64,000 bases of DNA, taken from contig NC_066583.1 in the NCBI RefSeq assembly GCF_024323335.1, positions 269,161,416-269,225,415 on the forward strand, given 5' to 3'. The position numbers and the translations under genes are program-made. The notes beneath the pieces are model-generated. The model made no database searches. It saw only the letters and a program-made list of their open reading frames with translations, and had not been told where the DNA came from. Numbering within the stretch: the stretch's first letter is position 1; the number at the start of each line of letters is the position of its first letter. Shown here in pieces: positions 1-12,246 of this stretch. Source of the stretch: Lathyrus oleraceus (taxonomy: Eukaryota > Streptophyta > Magnoliopsida > Fabales > Fabaceae).

Positions 1-396
1 AAATTACGCGTTTGCAACCGCGGGGACAATCTCTCTCTCCAACAAACAATGAAGAAATCAATTCAATTCATACAATGTCTAACAATTATAAATGGAAATG
101 CGGAAGCGAGAAGATCACTAAGGACTTTTCCGGTTGTAGCTTGGTTAGGTTTACAAACAAGGGTCATTTCTAAGGCCATTGAAAACGAAATTGTCGATGC
201 AAAAGAGACATTCACTGTACATTATTCACACATCTCAACTTCGTTCCATTTGTTTCTCATTTGAAACCTTCACAACTCTTATTTCACAACTCAATTTTTG
301 TTTTTCACTATTTTTCTTCCAAGCAAGCATTCATTTTCATTTTTTCTATTTTTTCTTTTCTTTCACATCATATTTACAAAACAGATGTTTTTTCTT

Positions 397-470
<74 letters not shown>

Positions 471-1185
471 TTTTATTTTCAATGCTTGCTCGGTTTTTCA
501 AGAGTTGTGGCACTTACCGATTCTCTTTTTCGTTCTCCCCAACTTATTTCTTACACACCCTAAGTGAATGCTCTTGACTTTTTACGGTAAAAGAACAATT
601 ATCAAAATTTTCCGGGTTTCAAGAAAAAATATTTTTGACATCTCGCTTTATTTCAAGCTGAGATTCAACTGTTTAAGCTCAAAGGGGTTAACGAATACTC
701 TCTCTGCTCACGGGTAAGTTGTATTTGGAACTGGTTGTGCTCATAAGAAAACAAGCGCCTTGATCATTTCTAATTGCTTCCACAAATTCACAATAATAAA
801 ATACCAAGCATGAATCAAATGAATCAACAAAGTTTATTAGAATCCAGCATCTAAGTGTACAATGGAGGTTTCCTCACAAGTTGTGGTTCTAAGTCCTAGA
901 TGAAACATTCATTCACTTATGTTGCAAAAAGAACAATATTCAATTACAAAAAAGAGTAAAGTTCTTAATGCATTCTAAAATTCTAACCGGAGGTAACCAT
1001 GTACCTTAGCATTATTCACTTGTTTATTTTTATCATTGCCATCCAAGCTCGGATGCACCTTCATTGGATACTTCTTTGAGGAGCAACCAATCTAGAAGGT
1101 TTGACACTCAACAACCAAAAATTTATTAAACAAAAAGAAATTTAAACCAAACACACAAATTAAAAACATAAACAATACTCATTAC
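1..1185. other. Unassigned left-edge sequence, probably 3' region of the Athila element
   Basis: I recognise no gene here. The stretch is AT-rich, with long pyrimidine tracts around 270-400 and a dinucleotide repeat at 401-462. The short ORFs are low complexity (Tyr/Ile and Phe runs) and look like chance. It lies downstream, in minus-strand terms, of the Athila pol and its extra ORF, so it may be the untranslated 3' region of that element. The Athila 3' LTR itself (TGTTGAGTGTAG...) is not found here and must lie beyond the left edge. Confidence 0.4.
401..462. repeat. (AT)31 microsatellite
   Basis: Thirty-one uninterrupted AT units, followed directly by a T-rich run. It is a perfect dinucleotide repeat, likely length-variable between individuals and able to form a cruciform. 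No gene spans it. Confidence 0.97.
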
Positions 1186-1288
1186 TTAAATTTTTTTAAA
1201 AATGTGCATGGGGGACAAAACACCCCAAAAGTACATAACCAAAATCAAAATACAACAAATCTGAAAAATATAATAAAATAAAACAAAC

Positions 1289-1561
1289 TTAGCCCTCAAA
1301 ACCCTCATCACTACCGGCTTCAGAACCGGTAGCATCATCATCATCATCATCGTCATCATCACCATCATCCTCAGCACCACCTGAAGCACCAGCACCAGAT
1401 GCACCGACACCCACCCCCTCTCCAAACATAGGCCTGTCCACAGGCCAGCTAGCGTTCTGTAGAAACTGCTCACGCGTCATCATCGAGTGATCACCGGAGG
1501 GGTCACGTGCCTGCAACTGCAACAGCTGCATAGAGTCGTGCAAATCTACATCCAAATGCAA
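1289..1561 (-). pseudogene. C-terminal remnant of an Athila extra ORF (acidic tail)
   Basis: A 90-codon open stretch with a short folded-looking part (MTREQFLQNASWPVDRPMF), then a Gly/Ala-rich linker, a run of nine Asp, and a Ser/Gly/Glu-rich end. This layout resembles the C-terminal end of the 'putative plant transposon protein' ORF that some legume Athila-type elements carry between pol and the 3' LTR. That match is from memory and is moderate. The large N-terminal domain expected before it is missing: the 500 bp between it and pol hold only stops and noncoding sequence. It is therefore an internally deleted remnant. It lies on the same strand as the Athila pol. Confidence 0.5.
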
Positions 1562-2089
1562 AACCTAATGTACCCATTCCCTCAAATTCACCCTAAATGT
1601 CTCATATTCAGAAATTTAATCTTGACAACAAAATGTAAATGAGATAGGACAAACCTGGTGAAAGAGATCGATAGAAATAGAAATGCACAATGAGGTTTGC
1701 AATGTAACAATAGGGTTTTGTGTGAGATGAAAAATGAGAGTGTGATTGTGAGTTCTGGAGTGAGTTTGATCCTTTATCAGACTAAAAAAAACGAAATAAC
1801 AAGTGTTTAGGCCCAAATGAGTGGCCCTGTGAAACAGAAATAAAGTGCTGCCACGCAGCGCTCGCTGCTGCTTCGCCTAGCGAGCAGATAGCGAATCATC
1901 TCGCTACTGCCTTCGCCTAGCGAGCATGACAACAATTTGTTTTTTCATAACAGCAGGTAAAGCACATTCAGCAAGGTTTTTCAAAATGGACACCAATACA
2001 ACATAACAGAAAACTGTAAATACTTACAATGTTGGGGTGCCTCCCAACAAGCGCTTGTTTAACGTCGGATAAGCTCGACGGTTCGATGC
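1562..2089 (-). other. Athila pol-to-extra-ORF spacer
   Basis: No coding sequence. It holds two exact CGCCTAGCGA motifs (1874-1883, 1914-1923) that are also clustered in the Athila LTR. Between about 1616 and 1800 the minus strand reads like a 5' untranslated leader (pyrimidine-rich, CTCTTTCACCAG before the remnant ORF). That could be the leader or splice-acceptor region of the lost subgenomic ORF, which is inference. Confidence 0.35.
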
Positions 2090-5000
2090 TCACAGAGGAG
2101 TATCCAAGGAAATAGCACAGCTCCCGCGATCCACATGACCGCCGAGATAAACCTTCAAACGCTGGCCATTTACCGTCCAACTCTCCTTCTTTTCCATGTC
2201 CTCAATGACAATAGCTCCATATTCCTTGACTTCTTTGACCCGAAATGGCCCGGACCATTTTGATTTCAATTTTCCGGGGAATAGCTTCAACCTGGAATTG
2301 AACAATAGGACCAACTGTCCGGGCACAAAATCCTTCTTTCGAAGCTTTTTTCATGATATTTTTTTACCTTTTCTTTATACAACCAACTCGAGTGATATGC
2401 GGCATTGCGCATCTCTTCCAACTCAAGCAGTTGCACTTTCCTTTTCTCACCGGCCAAATCCTTATCAAAATTTAATAATTTCAGGGCCCACAATGCTTTG
2501 TGCTCCAATTCAACTGGCAAATGGCAAGTTTTACCAAACACCAATTGAAAAGGAGTTAGCCCAATTGGAGCTTTGAAAGCGGTACGGTATGCCCATAACG
2601 CTTCATCCAATTTTTGTGACCACTCTTTTTTCGAATTTGACACAGTTTTCTCAAGAATTCTCTTAATCTCACGATTAGAGACTTCGGCTTGACCATTAGC
2701 ATGTGGGTGATACGGAGTTGTCACTCTATGCGATACACCGTAATGTTTTAAGACATTTTCTAACGGTGCATTACAAAAGTGTGACCCTCCGTCACTAATC
2801 AACACTCGGGGGGTTCCGAAACGGGAAAATATATTTTTCTTCAAAAAATTTATTACCGTTTTCGCATCCTCCCGAGGTGAGGCAATCGCCTCAACCCACT
2901 TTGAAACGTAATCAACAGCCACAAGCATATACTCGTTACCATAAGAGGGTGGGAATGGTCCTACAAAATCGATACCCCAACAATCAAATACTTCAACCTC
3001 TTGGATGTTTTGGAGAGGCATCTCGTCTCTCTTACCAATCCCACCGCTTCTTTGGCAACTATCACAACCTTGCGCATGGGCATGTGCGTCTTTGAAAATA
3101 GTGGGCCAATAAAATCCCGACTGAAGGACTTTAGTGGCCGTTCTTACCCCATTATAGTGTCCGCCGTAAGGCGAGTTGTGACAATGCCAAAGGATGCTCT
3201 GCGCCTCATCGCCGGTAACACACCTTCTCAAAAGGTTGTCACCACCCAACTTAAACAAATATGGGTCATCCCATACGTAGTACTTGGCATCTGAGAGAAT
3301 TTTCCTTTTTTGGTTCGAAGTTAGGTCGGGAGGCACCAAACCACTAGCCTTGTGGTTCGCAAAGTCCGCAAACCACGACCTAACTTGAACTTTAAAATTT
3401 TTTTCATGAGGAAACTCTTCTCGGATTTCTTTCTCTGAAGTTGTAACCTCCACATTAACTAAGCGAGATAAATGATCCGCCACCAAATTTTCCGATCCTT
3501 TCTTGTCTTTGATTTTAACATCAAATTCTTGCAACAAGAGGATCCAACGGATGAGCCTTTGCTTCGAATCCGGTTTGGTGAGCAAATATTTAATCGCCGA
3601 GTGGTCAGTATACACTACGACTTTGGACCCTATAAGATAAGACCTAAACTTTTCAAGCGCATACACTATCGCAAGTAATTCTTTTTCAGTGGTGGCATAG
3701 TTAATTTGAGCCTCATTAAGAACTTTACTTGCGTAATGTATCGCATAAAATTTTTTCTCTTTTCTTTGGCCTAATACCGCTCCGATTGCATAGTCGCTCG
3801 CATCACACATGAGCTCAAAATTTAAATTCCAATTTGGAGCGACTATAATTGGAGCGGTAACCAATTTTTCCTTTAAAATCTCAAAAGCTTGCAAACATTC
3901 ATCAGTTAAAAGAAATACCTGGTCCTTGGCTAGCAAATTACTCAAAGGCTTAGCTACCTTTGAGAAGTCTTTGATAAAGCGCCGATAGAAACCGGCATGC
4001 CCCAAAAAGCTTCGGATTCCCTTCACATTCACCGGAGGAGGTAACTTTTCAATCACTTCAACTTTAGAACGATCAACTTCAAGCCCTCTTGAAGAGACTT
4101 TATGGCCAAGCACTATCCCCTCGGTCACCATGAAGTGGCACTTCTCCCAATTAAGCACAAGATTGGTCTTCACACATCTTTCAAGAACCGTTTCCAAGTT
4201 TGCCAAGCATAGACTAAAGGAACCACCAAATACTGAGAAGTCATCCATAAAGACTTCCATTGTTTTCTCGATAAGGTCGGCAAAAATAGCTTGCACACAT
4301 CTTTGGAAAGTCGCCGGTGCATTGCATAACCCAAAGGGCATTTTACGGTATGTGAAAATTCCAAAGGGACATGTGAAAGCCGTCTTTTCATGATCGGCCG
4401 GGTCAACCGCAATTTGGTTATACCCGGAATAGCCATCTAAGAAACAATAGTATTGTTGCCCCGAGAGTCTTTCTAACATTTGATCCATGAACGGGAGTGG
4501 AAAATGGTCTTTTCGAGTTGCGGTATTCAACCGCCTGTAATCAATGCACATACGCCACCCTGTTGCAACTTTGGTCGGGATCAACTCATCCTTATCATTT
4601 CGAATCACGGTAATGCCACCTTTCTTCGGAACCACATGCACAGGACTAACCCATGGGCTATTCGAAATCGGGTAGATCATTCCCGCATCCAACAACTTAA
4701 CAACTTCCTTCCTAACAACTTCCTTCATAGTAGGATTTAAGCGGCGTTGTTGTTGAGCTACCGGCTTAAAATCCTCTTCCATTAAGATCTTGTGCATGCA
4801 ATAGGAAGGACTAATTCCCTTGAGATCGGAAAGAGTCCAACCCATGGCTTCTTGATTCTTTTTCAACACTTTGATCAAACGGGCTTCTTCATCTTTTGCC
4901 AAAAGATTGCTTATGATAACCGGCTTTGCCTCGGTCTCGTCAAGGAATGCATACTTCAAAGTAGAAGGTAACATTTTCAATTCAATAGGCGATTTTTCCT

Positions 5001-5492
5001 CATTAACCTCCTTCTTCAAGTCTTCGTCCTCAACTTCCCACGGTTGTAGTTCGTTTAAACTATCAAGTTCCCTTAAGCATTCATCAAGAACTTGCTCTTC
5101 TTCAACTGTGAAAACTTCAAAGGAGTCATCAAGAGTTAACTCCATAGGAGATATCTCATGAATATGCTTAGAAACGTCAAAGGTTGCCACTTCAATCGCA
5201 TCAATACGAAAACTATCACGTCTATCATTTGAATGCTTCATTGCTTCGAATAGGTCAAATGTAACTTCTTCATTTTGGACCCTTACCTTCATCAAACCGT
5301 CGTCAACGTCTATCATCATGCGCGCGGTTTTCATGAACGGTCGGCCAAGAATGAGCGGATCATCATCATCTTCTTCCATATCAATCACAATGAAATCGAT
5401 CGGGAAAAAGAATTTGTCGACTTTAACCAAAACATCTTGGGCTACGCCATGAGGATGGGTAGTCGACTTATCGGCCAATTGCAACGTCATCC
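2090..5492 (-). pseudogene. Athila pol: end of protease, reverse transcriptase, RNase H, integrase
   Basis: This part of the polyprotein copies element RNA into DNA and integrates it. Visible in order are a protease end with ILGRPFM near 5340; a reverse transcriptase with [12 protein letters not shown] and catalytic FMDD (4240-4251); an RNase H with [11 protein letters not shown] and [11 protein letters not shown]; and an integrase with a zinc-finger HC..CDSC region and the D,D,E triad in [17 protein letters not shown] and [10 protein letters not shown]. The frame is open for about 1,060 codons from 5492, which is unusually well kept. It then shifts near 2335-2350, in a run of T on the plus strand, and the integrase tail ([10 protein letters not shown]...) continues in another frame to about 2090. 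The first 39 codons of the open frame upstream of 5492 are solo-LTR sequence and not part of the gene. Beyond 5492 the coding sequence resumes at 20543. Confidence 0.9.
5488..5492. repeat. Target site duplication CATCC (left copy, solo LTR)
   Basis: CATCC directly before the LTR start TGTAACACC; the matching CATCC is at 20539-20543. Confidence 0.95.
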
Positions 5493-6350
5493 TGTAACAC
5501 CTCAAAATTTGCCCTCCTCTTCTTGGGACTAGTTTAGCATATTGCATTTCATGTTTTAGGACATTAGGCATTTTCATATTGCATATCATATGGAAATAAG
5601 AAGTCATCCTCTAAAGTCTTTTCAGAAGATTGGAAGTTATATGATTCAAGCCTGAGGGCAACCATCTGAGGGTTTGTGCTTCAATTAGGGTTTTCTTGAT
5701 TCTTCAAGTAGATTGAGCATTATCTCGTTGGAAAGGATATGTCATCATCATCAAGGATATGTCATCATCCAAGGTTTCATTGTGCTTGCTCAGGTTCCTT
5801 TAGATTAGGGTTTTGAACTCTGGTCAACCCTAATCAATGCATTCTTTCAACCAGGGTTTCTCAAGGAGATGAGGTATTCTATTGAGATGGAGATCACATG
5901 AGTATTATATTGGGCTTATATAAGCTGGGGTTTCATTTCTGAGCCATTTCCTCAAGTGGTGGAGGTTCAAGTTGATCAGGGCATATTCAAGTCATCTGAG
6001 GACTATACAATCAACTGTGCAAGAGCTGAGGGCTTTGAGGTGGGGAATGAGTTTCAACACTTCATTCATGTTCAAACAAGGCCTATTCATCATGTCAAAC
6101 ATCTACCTTGAAGATTTTGAAGTCAAATCAAAAGTTTCCCAAAATGGAAAGTGACCTGTAATTTCAAGTTTCCAAAAATGGCAAGTTTTTAGTCCACATT
6201 CAACTTGACTTTCCAACATCAAAGAGGCTTCAAATGAGTTTTTGGTCAACATGAAAGTTGAAGATCTTTCTCTCCCATTTTTAAAAAGTCCAAGATCATG
6301 AGCATCTGATGAATGGTTGAGAAGTTATGATCCAATGACTGCAAAGTGTG

Positions 6351-6355
6351 CTTGG
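6351..6355. repeat. Target site duplication CTTGG (left copy, Sirevirus)
   Basis: CTTGG before TGTAAGAAC; the same 5 bases follow the 3' LTR at 16486-16490. Confidence 0.97.
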
Positions 6356-6479
6356 TGTAAGAACAAAAATTGTTCTACAACAGATTCCATGATTTTGATG
6401 ATAACAAAGGATGAAACCAAAAATGGCACCCTAACGAAAAGTCTCTAAGTGTGTAGGGTTCTAAGGAAAGAAGGAAGAG

Positions 6480-6499
6480 ATCTGATGACGTCATCAGAT
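6480..6499. promoter_or_regulatory. 20 bp perfect palindrome with TGACGTCA core
   Basis: ATCTGATGACGTCATCAGAT is its own reverse complement. TGACGTCA is a classic plant bZIP (TGA/as-1 type) binding site. It lies about 475 bp upstream of the TATA box and is conserved in the 3' LTR at 15573-15592. A role in stress-responsive transcription is inference. Confidence 0.8.
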
Positions 6500-6954
6500 A
6501 CAGAATCATATCAGATACAAATTATCAGAAGATCAGAAGCATCTGAAGTAGAAACACGCTCAAGAAGTTCTAACTCTGAGCAAATCAGCAAAATATCAGA
6601 AGCATCTAAAGAAGAAGTGCACTCTAGAAGTTCTGACTCTGAACAACGGTATATCATTCCAGAAGCTCTCAGCGTCATCTGAAGACATCATCAGAACTCC
6701 TTAAGATAAACATCAGAAGCTCCGAATCAACACAACAAGATTCCAAGATTCCCAGAGTCACGCAGACTTTGATAGTGGGTTTCCTAATTCAGAAAGAGTA
6801 ACGTTAACTTCAAATTCAAATGGAAAGGAACTATATTTGGAAAGAAGTTATTCGGGGAGACAAAGTTGTTTTGGCAAGAAACAATAGTAGTTATGGCATT
6901 AATTCCTATTCAAGACAAATTATCTGCCATCAAATTCAACGGTCCTTTCACTCC

Positions 6955-6962
6955 TATATAAA
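6955..6962 (+). promoter_or_regulatory. TATA box of the Sirevirus 5' LTR
   Basis: TATATAAA in the context CACTCCTATATAAAGGACAG, followed by the presumed R region. The 3' LTR has the same site at 16048-16055. Confidence 0.8.
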
Positions 6963-7395
6963 GGACAGCAATCAACATTGAGAGGCGCGCAAGCATATAC
7001 TGAAACATTCTCTCTCTCTCTCTCAATTTTCACAAAGCTTTTGCTTAGAACGTGAAACACTCTTTTGTTCTTACTATTGTAATATTTGCTTATCTTAGAA
7101 GCACTCTAGATTACATAGTCTTTTATCTATTGTTTTATTTCCTCAAGTGACTCTGCGTAGTCTGTATACTTGAGAGGACTAAGAGATCCTTCTCTTAGAC
7201 GTTGGTTGTAAACTATCTTTCAAGATTAGTGAATTAAGTCCTTGTTGAAGGCGAAATCACCTTGGCCGGGTGGACTGGAGTAGCTTTGTGTTATAAGCGA
7301 ACCAGTATAAATTCCTTGTGTGGTCTTTATTTTGAAAAAGCGCTTATTTTCCAAAACAATTCAAACCCCCCTTTCTTGTTTTTCTCACCTTCAAT

Positions 7396-7407
7396 TGGTA
7401 TCAGAGC
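7396..7407 (+). promoter_or_regulatory. Sirevirus primer binding site (initiator Met tRNA)
   Basis: TGGTATCAGAGC, complementary to the 3' end of plant initiator Met tRNA and standard for Ty1/copia, two bases after the LTR. A small hairpin (AGAGC TTC GGCTCT) overlaps its end. Confidence 0.95.
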
Positions 7408-7475
7408 TTCGGCTCTGTTATTGATTTTCTAATCAAACACTTAACAGTGTAGAGAGATCCAGAACGAGAAAAACT

Positions 7476-8492
7476 ATGGCCCACACAAATGAAAGAGACA
7501 GCTACAATGCTAAGCCTCCTGTCTTTGATGGAGAGAAATTCGACTACTGGAAAGATAGAATTGAAAGTTTCTTTCTAGGTTATGATGCTGACCTCTGGGA
7601 CATTGTCACAGATGGATACACACCTTCAGTCTCTGAAAATGGAGTTGAAGTTCCCAGAAGTAAGATGTCAGAAGATCAGAAGCGTGTCTTTAAAAATCAC
7701 CACAAGGCCAGAACCATACTTCTCAATGCTATATCTTACAACGAGTATGAAAAGATCACCAACAGAGAAACAGCCAAAGACATCCTTGACTCTCTGAGGA
7801 TGACTCATGAAGGAAACTCTCAGGTCAAAGAGACAAAAGCTCTGGCGCTTATCCAGAAATATGAAGCTTTCAAAATGGAAGATGACGAAGCCATAGAGGT
7901 AATGTTCTCTAGATTTCAAACTCTTATTGCAGGTCTCAAGGTTCTAGACAAAGGATACACAACTGCAGACCACGTCAAAAAGATAGTCAGAAGTGTGCCA
8001 AAGAAGTGGAGACCCATGGTTACTGCCCGGAAGCTGTCAAAGGATCTGAACAATATCAGTCTTGAAGAGCTTGTCAGTTCCCTCAGAAGCCATGAGATAG
8101 AACTAGAGGAAGATGAGCCTCAGAAAAAGAACAAGTCTGTAGCATTAAAGTCCAGATCTGAAAGACACAAATCTGACAGAACCAAAGCATTCCAGGCAGA
8201 AACTGAAGATGTTGATGACTCTGAACCAGAAGATTCTGATGATGAAGAAGAATTGTCCCTCCTGACCAGAAGAGTTAAACAACTCTGGAAAAAGAGGAAC
8301 AACAATTTCAGAAGACCAAGACCCAGAGGGGATCGATCAGAATCAACCTCAAGAGGTAAAACTAACAAAGATATTACTTGTTATTAATGTAAAGAAACAG
8401 GTCATTACAGGAATGAATGCCCCAAGCTTAAGAAAGACAATCCCAGAAAATAAAGCTTCAAGAAAAATACCTTCAGGACAAAGAAAGGACTA
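7476..8492 (+). pseudogene. Sirevirus gag
   Basis: Capsid/nucleocapsid protein of the element. It starts at ATG 7476 (MAHTNERDSYNAKPPVFDGE). The Copia gag core follows (FDYWKDRIESFF, TAKDILDSLRMTHEG, VKKIVRSVPKKWRPMVTA), then an acidic Ser/Asp/Glu stretch and a basic Arg-rich segment (residues about 240-300). The zinc knuckle CY-C-KETGHYRNEC is cut by an in-frame TAA at 8385-8387 between its first two cysteines, probably from CAA. A second in-frame TAA lies at 8451-8453. The frame is otherwise continuous with the pol start at 8493. If translated, this copy would give a 303-residue Gag lacking the complete nucleic-acid-binding knuckle. Confidence 0.92.
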
Positions 8493-11400
8493 ATGGCTAC
8501 CTGGGATGATAGTGAATCTGGCTCATTAGAATCTGACTCTGATGAACAGGCCAATGTGGCATTTATGGCTACCACATCCAGAAGCAGCTCAGATGAAGAA
8601 TCTGAAGAGGTATTTTCTGAACTCTCTCGATCTGATCTAGAATCATGCTTGTCAGAAACTCTTAGCTCATATCAGAAATTAAAACAAAAGTTTAAAAATA
8701 TAAAAGGCTGTCTTGAAGCAAAATTTGAAGAATGTGGCAAACTTGAGATGACAATTCTAAAACGAGAGGATGAAATCAGATCCTTAACATTACAAAGAGA
8801 TGCAGCAAATAAAAATCGTTTAGAACTGGAAGAAGTGTTATCTCAAGCTCCACAGACTTCAAATACAATAATTTATAAATACGAAGAAGCCTTTCAAGAA
8901 TTTCTGAAAAATGGGATAGGTAGGAGTGTCATGGCATCCATGATTTATGGAGTCAATCAGAACAATAAAAAGGGAATTGGGTATGATCCTAAGGAAGATA
9001 AAACTTCTACTGGTGACCAACTTAAATCTCCGTTTTCATATCACTATACGCACACACAAGAACAAAAATTTGAAAATGCTAGAAAACCCAAAGTTATAAG
9101 AAACTCTGGGAAAACTAATCAGAAAGGACCCAAGAAACTCTGGGTACCAAAAGATAAGATTGTTTATGTTGCAGATATCATATGCAGCAAAGTTCAGACA
9201 CCAGTCATGGTACGTGGACTCTGGATGCTCGCGACACATGACGGGAAGAAAGTCTATGTTCCAAAGCCTGGAACTTAAAGACGCTGGATTTATAGGTTTC
9301 GGAGGAGATCAGAAAGGAAGGATCAGAGGCTCCGGAACTATTGGTAATGGTACTCTTCCCTCTATATCTGATGTTCTTTATGTAGAAGGATTACTGCATA
9401 ATTTGTTATCCATAAGTCAATTAAGTGATAACGGTTATGACGTGATCTTTAATCAAAAAACATGTAAAGCCATAAATCAAAACAATGGGTCAGTCCTATT
9501 CACAGGCAAGAGGAAAAACAACATTTATAAAATTAATCTTTCTGATTTAAAAGAACAAAATGTTAAATGTCTGATGTCGGTTCACGAAGAGCAATGGGTA
9601 TGGCATAGACGCTTGGGCCACATTAGCATGAGGAAACTTTCTCAGCTAAATAAACTCGAGTTAGTCAGAGGCCTACCTAAACTGAAGTTTTCTTCAGATG
9701 CTCTGTGTGAAGCATGTCAGAAAGGAAAATTTTCAAAAACATCTTTTAAAAAGAAAAATGTTGTTTCTACCTCTAAGCCTCTGGAATTTCTCCACATTGA
9801 CTTATTTGGTCCTGTGAAAACAACATCAGTCAATGGAAAGAAGTATGGACTAGTCATTGTTGATGATTACAGTCGCTGGACATGGGTGAAATTCCTAAAG
9901 CACAAGAGTGAGTCTCACTCTGTATTCACTAGTTTCTGCTCCAAAGTGCAAAAAGAATTTGACTCTAAGATTATTAGAGTCAGAAGTGATCATGGTGGGG
10001 AATTTGAAAATAAATCCTTTGAGGAATTATTTGACTCTAATGGAATATCCCATGATTTCTCCTGCCCTAGAACTCCACAACAAAATGGAGTTGTAGAGAG
10101 GAAGAATAGGACACTCCAAGAGATGGCCAGAACTATGATCAATGAAACTAATGTGGCAAAGCACTTTTGGGCAGAAGCTGTAAATACAGCGTGTTACATT
10201 CAGAATAGAATCTCAATAAGACCTATTCTGGAAAAGACTCCCTATGAACTGTGTAAAGGAAGAAAACCAAACATTTCATATTTTCATCCTTTTGGATGTT
10301 CTTGCTTTATTTTAAACACTAAAGAACATCTGAACAAGTTTGATTCCAAAGCACAGAAAGGTATTATGTTAGGATACTCAGAACGCTCTAAAGGCTACAG
10401 AGTATACAACACAGAAACCAAAATTGTGGAAGAATCAATTCATGTCAGATTTGATGATAAGCTTGACCCTGAAAAGTCAAAGCTAGTTGAGAATTTTGCA
10501 GATTTAGAAATCACTCTTGCAGGATCTGATAAAGCTCCAGAAGCAACTACAACTCAGAACTCTGAGGAAATTATTTCCCCAGTAATCCCAAAGAAAGCTA
10601 AAAGTCGTATCAACGTATCTGAAGAATTGATTCTGAGCAACAAGGACAAACCTGTCAGAACCAGATCTACCTTCAGGACCTCTGAAGATACTCCTCTGGG
10701 ACTAGTGTCTCTGATCGAGCCTACGTCCTGTGATGAAGCACTTCAAGAGAACGACTGGGTTTCAGCCATGCAAGAAGAATTAGATCAGTTCACAAAGAAT
10801 GATGTCTGGGATCTTTTTCCTAAGCCCAGAGGCACTCACGTTATAGGAACCAGATGGGTATTCAGAAACAAGCTGAATGAGAAAGGAGAAGTCGTCAGAA
10901 ACAAAGCTCGACTGGTAGCTCAAGGTTACAGTCAACAAGAAGGTATTGACTATAATGAAACCTTTGCTCCAGTCGCAAGGTTAGAATCTATTCGTCTTCT
11001 TGTATCTTTTTCCATAAATCATTCTATTAAATTATATCAAATGGATGTCAAGAGTGCATTCCTTAATGGTTATATATCAGAAGAAGTGTATGTCAACCAA
11101 CCTCCAGGTTTTGAAAATCCAAAATTTCCAGAACATGTTTTTAAACTTAAAAAATCTTTATATGGACTTAAACAAACTCCCAGAGCTTGGTATGAACGTT
11201 TAAGTAACTTTCTTCTGGAACATAATTTTATCAGAGGGAAAGTTGACTCCACACTCTTCTGTAAGAACCTTAACAATGATCTCATGATATGCCAGATTTA
11301 CGTTGATGACATTATTTTTGGTTCTGCTAACGCCTCTGTTTGTCAAGAATTTTCTGAGTTAATGCAGGCAGAATTTGAAATGAGCTTAATGCAAGAACTA

Positions 11401-12246
11401 AAGTTCTTTCTAGGAATTCAAATTAATCAAACTTCAGAAGTCACATATGTTCATCAAAGCAAATACATTAAAGATGTTCTGAAGAAATTTGACATGGCTG
11501 AATGCAACTCTGCAAAGACTCCTATGCATCCAACATGCATTCTTGAAAAGGAAGAAGCAAGTAAAAAGGTTTGTCAGAAGCTCTATCGTGGTATGATAGG
11601 CTCTCTTCTCTATCTGACTGCTACTCGACCTGATATTCTCTTCAGTGTCTGTCTTTGTGCCAGATTCCAATCAGATCCTAGAGAAACTCACTTAACAGCA
11701 GTTAAGAGAATTCTCAAATATCTGAAAGGAACTCCTAACCTGGGCCTGATGTATGAGAAAACATCAGAGTATAGACTTTCGGGTTACTGTGATGCAGATT
11801 ATGCATGAGATAGACTGTAACGAAAAAGCACATCTGGAAATTGCCAGCTCCTAGGAAACAATCTGATATCCTGGGCCAGCAAGAGACAGTCAACTATCGC
11901 TCTATCTACTGCAGAAGCAGAATACATCTCAGCATCACTGTGCACAACTCAGATGCTCTGGATGAAGAATCAGTTAGAAGATCTGCAAATCTTCGAGAGT
12001 AACATTCCTATCTTCTGTGATAATACTGCTGCCATTTGTTTAAGTAAGAATCTCATTCTACACTCCAGAGCTAAGCACATTGAAATAAAACATCATTTTA
12101 TCAGAGACTATGTTCAGAAAGGGATAGTAACATTGAAGTTCATTGATACAGATCATCAATGGGCAGATATCTTTACTAAGCCCTTGGCTGAAGATAAATT
12201 TCTTTTTATCTTAGAAAATCTGAACATTCAAAATTGCCCTGAATAA
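8493..12246 (+). pseudogene. Sirevirus pol: protease, integrase, reverse transcriptase, RNase H
   Basis: The first part (8493-9210) has an acidic start and a coiled-coil-like Lys/Glu-rich segment. The frame then shifts by one somewhere in 9160-9210. The protease active site WYVDSGCSRHMTG follows (Asp codon 9217-9219). The integrase has its HHCC finger (HRRLGHISM, CEACQKG) and D,D,E in FLHIDLFGPV, SDHGGEFEN and NGVVERKNRT. The RT has RWVFRNKLNEKGEV, YQMDVKSAFLNG and catalytic YVDD (11299-11310). RNase H has CDADYA and STAEAEYIS, and the region closes with the typical ADIFTKPL near 12165. Two stops interrupt RNase H: TGA 11806-11808 and TAA 11818-11820. The natural end is TAA 12244-12246. The frame of the long part is otherwise clean. 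Confidence 0.94.

Larger units (their letters stand above)
6356..7393 (+). mobile_element. Sirevirus 5' LTR
   Basis: TGTAAGAACAAAAATTG to TTCTCACCTTCA. It contains a 20 bp perfect palindrome with TGACGTCA (6480-6499), many TCAGAAG/CATCTGA repeats, and a TATA box (6955-6962). A CT microsatellite follows at about 7011-7024, two bases longer here than in the 3' LTR. The 77-codon ORF inside it also occurs in the 3' LTR and is not a gene. Confidence 0.96.

Noticed and set aside
179..577. ORFs across the (AT)31 repeat on the plus strand
   Set aside because: They encode Tyr-Ile and Phe runs from simple repeats; no domain or codon signal.
1186..1473. 95-codon minus-strand ORF overlapping the acidic-tail ORF
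   Set aside because: Out of frame with the plausible acidic-tail protein; Met/Val-rich product of the GAT repeat in another frame.
5493..5607. N-terminal 39 residues preceding the Athila pol frame
   Set aside because: They are antisense solo-LTR sequence fused by chance to the interrupted polyprotein, not part of the gene.
6449..6682. 77-codon ORF in the Sirevirus 5' LTR, repeated identically at 15542-15775
   Set aside because: It lies in the LTR upstream of the TATA box, is built from TCAGAAG-type repeats, and is duplicated only because LTRs are duplicated.
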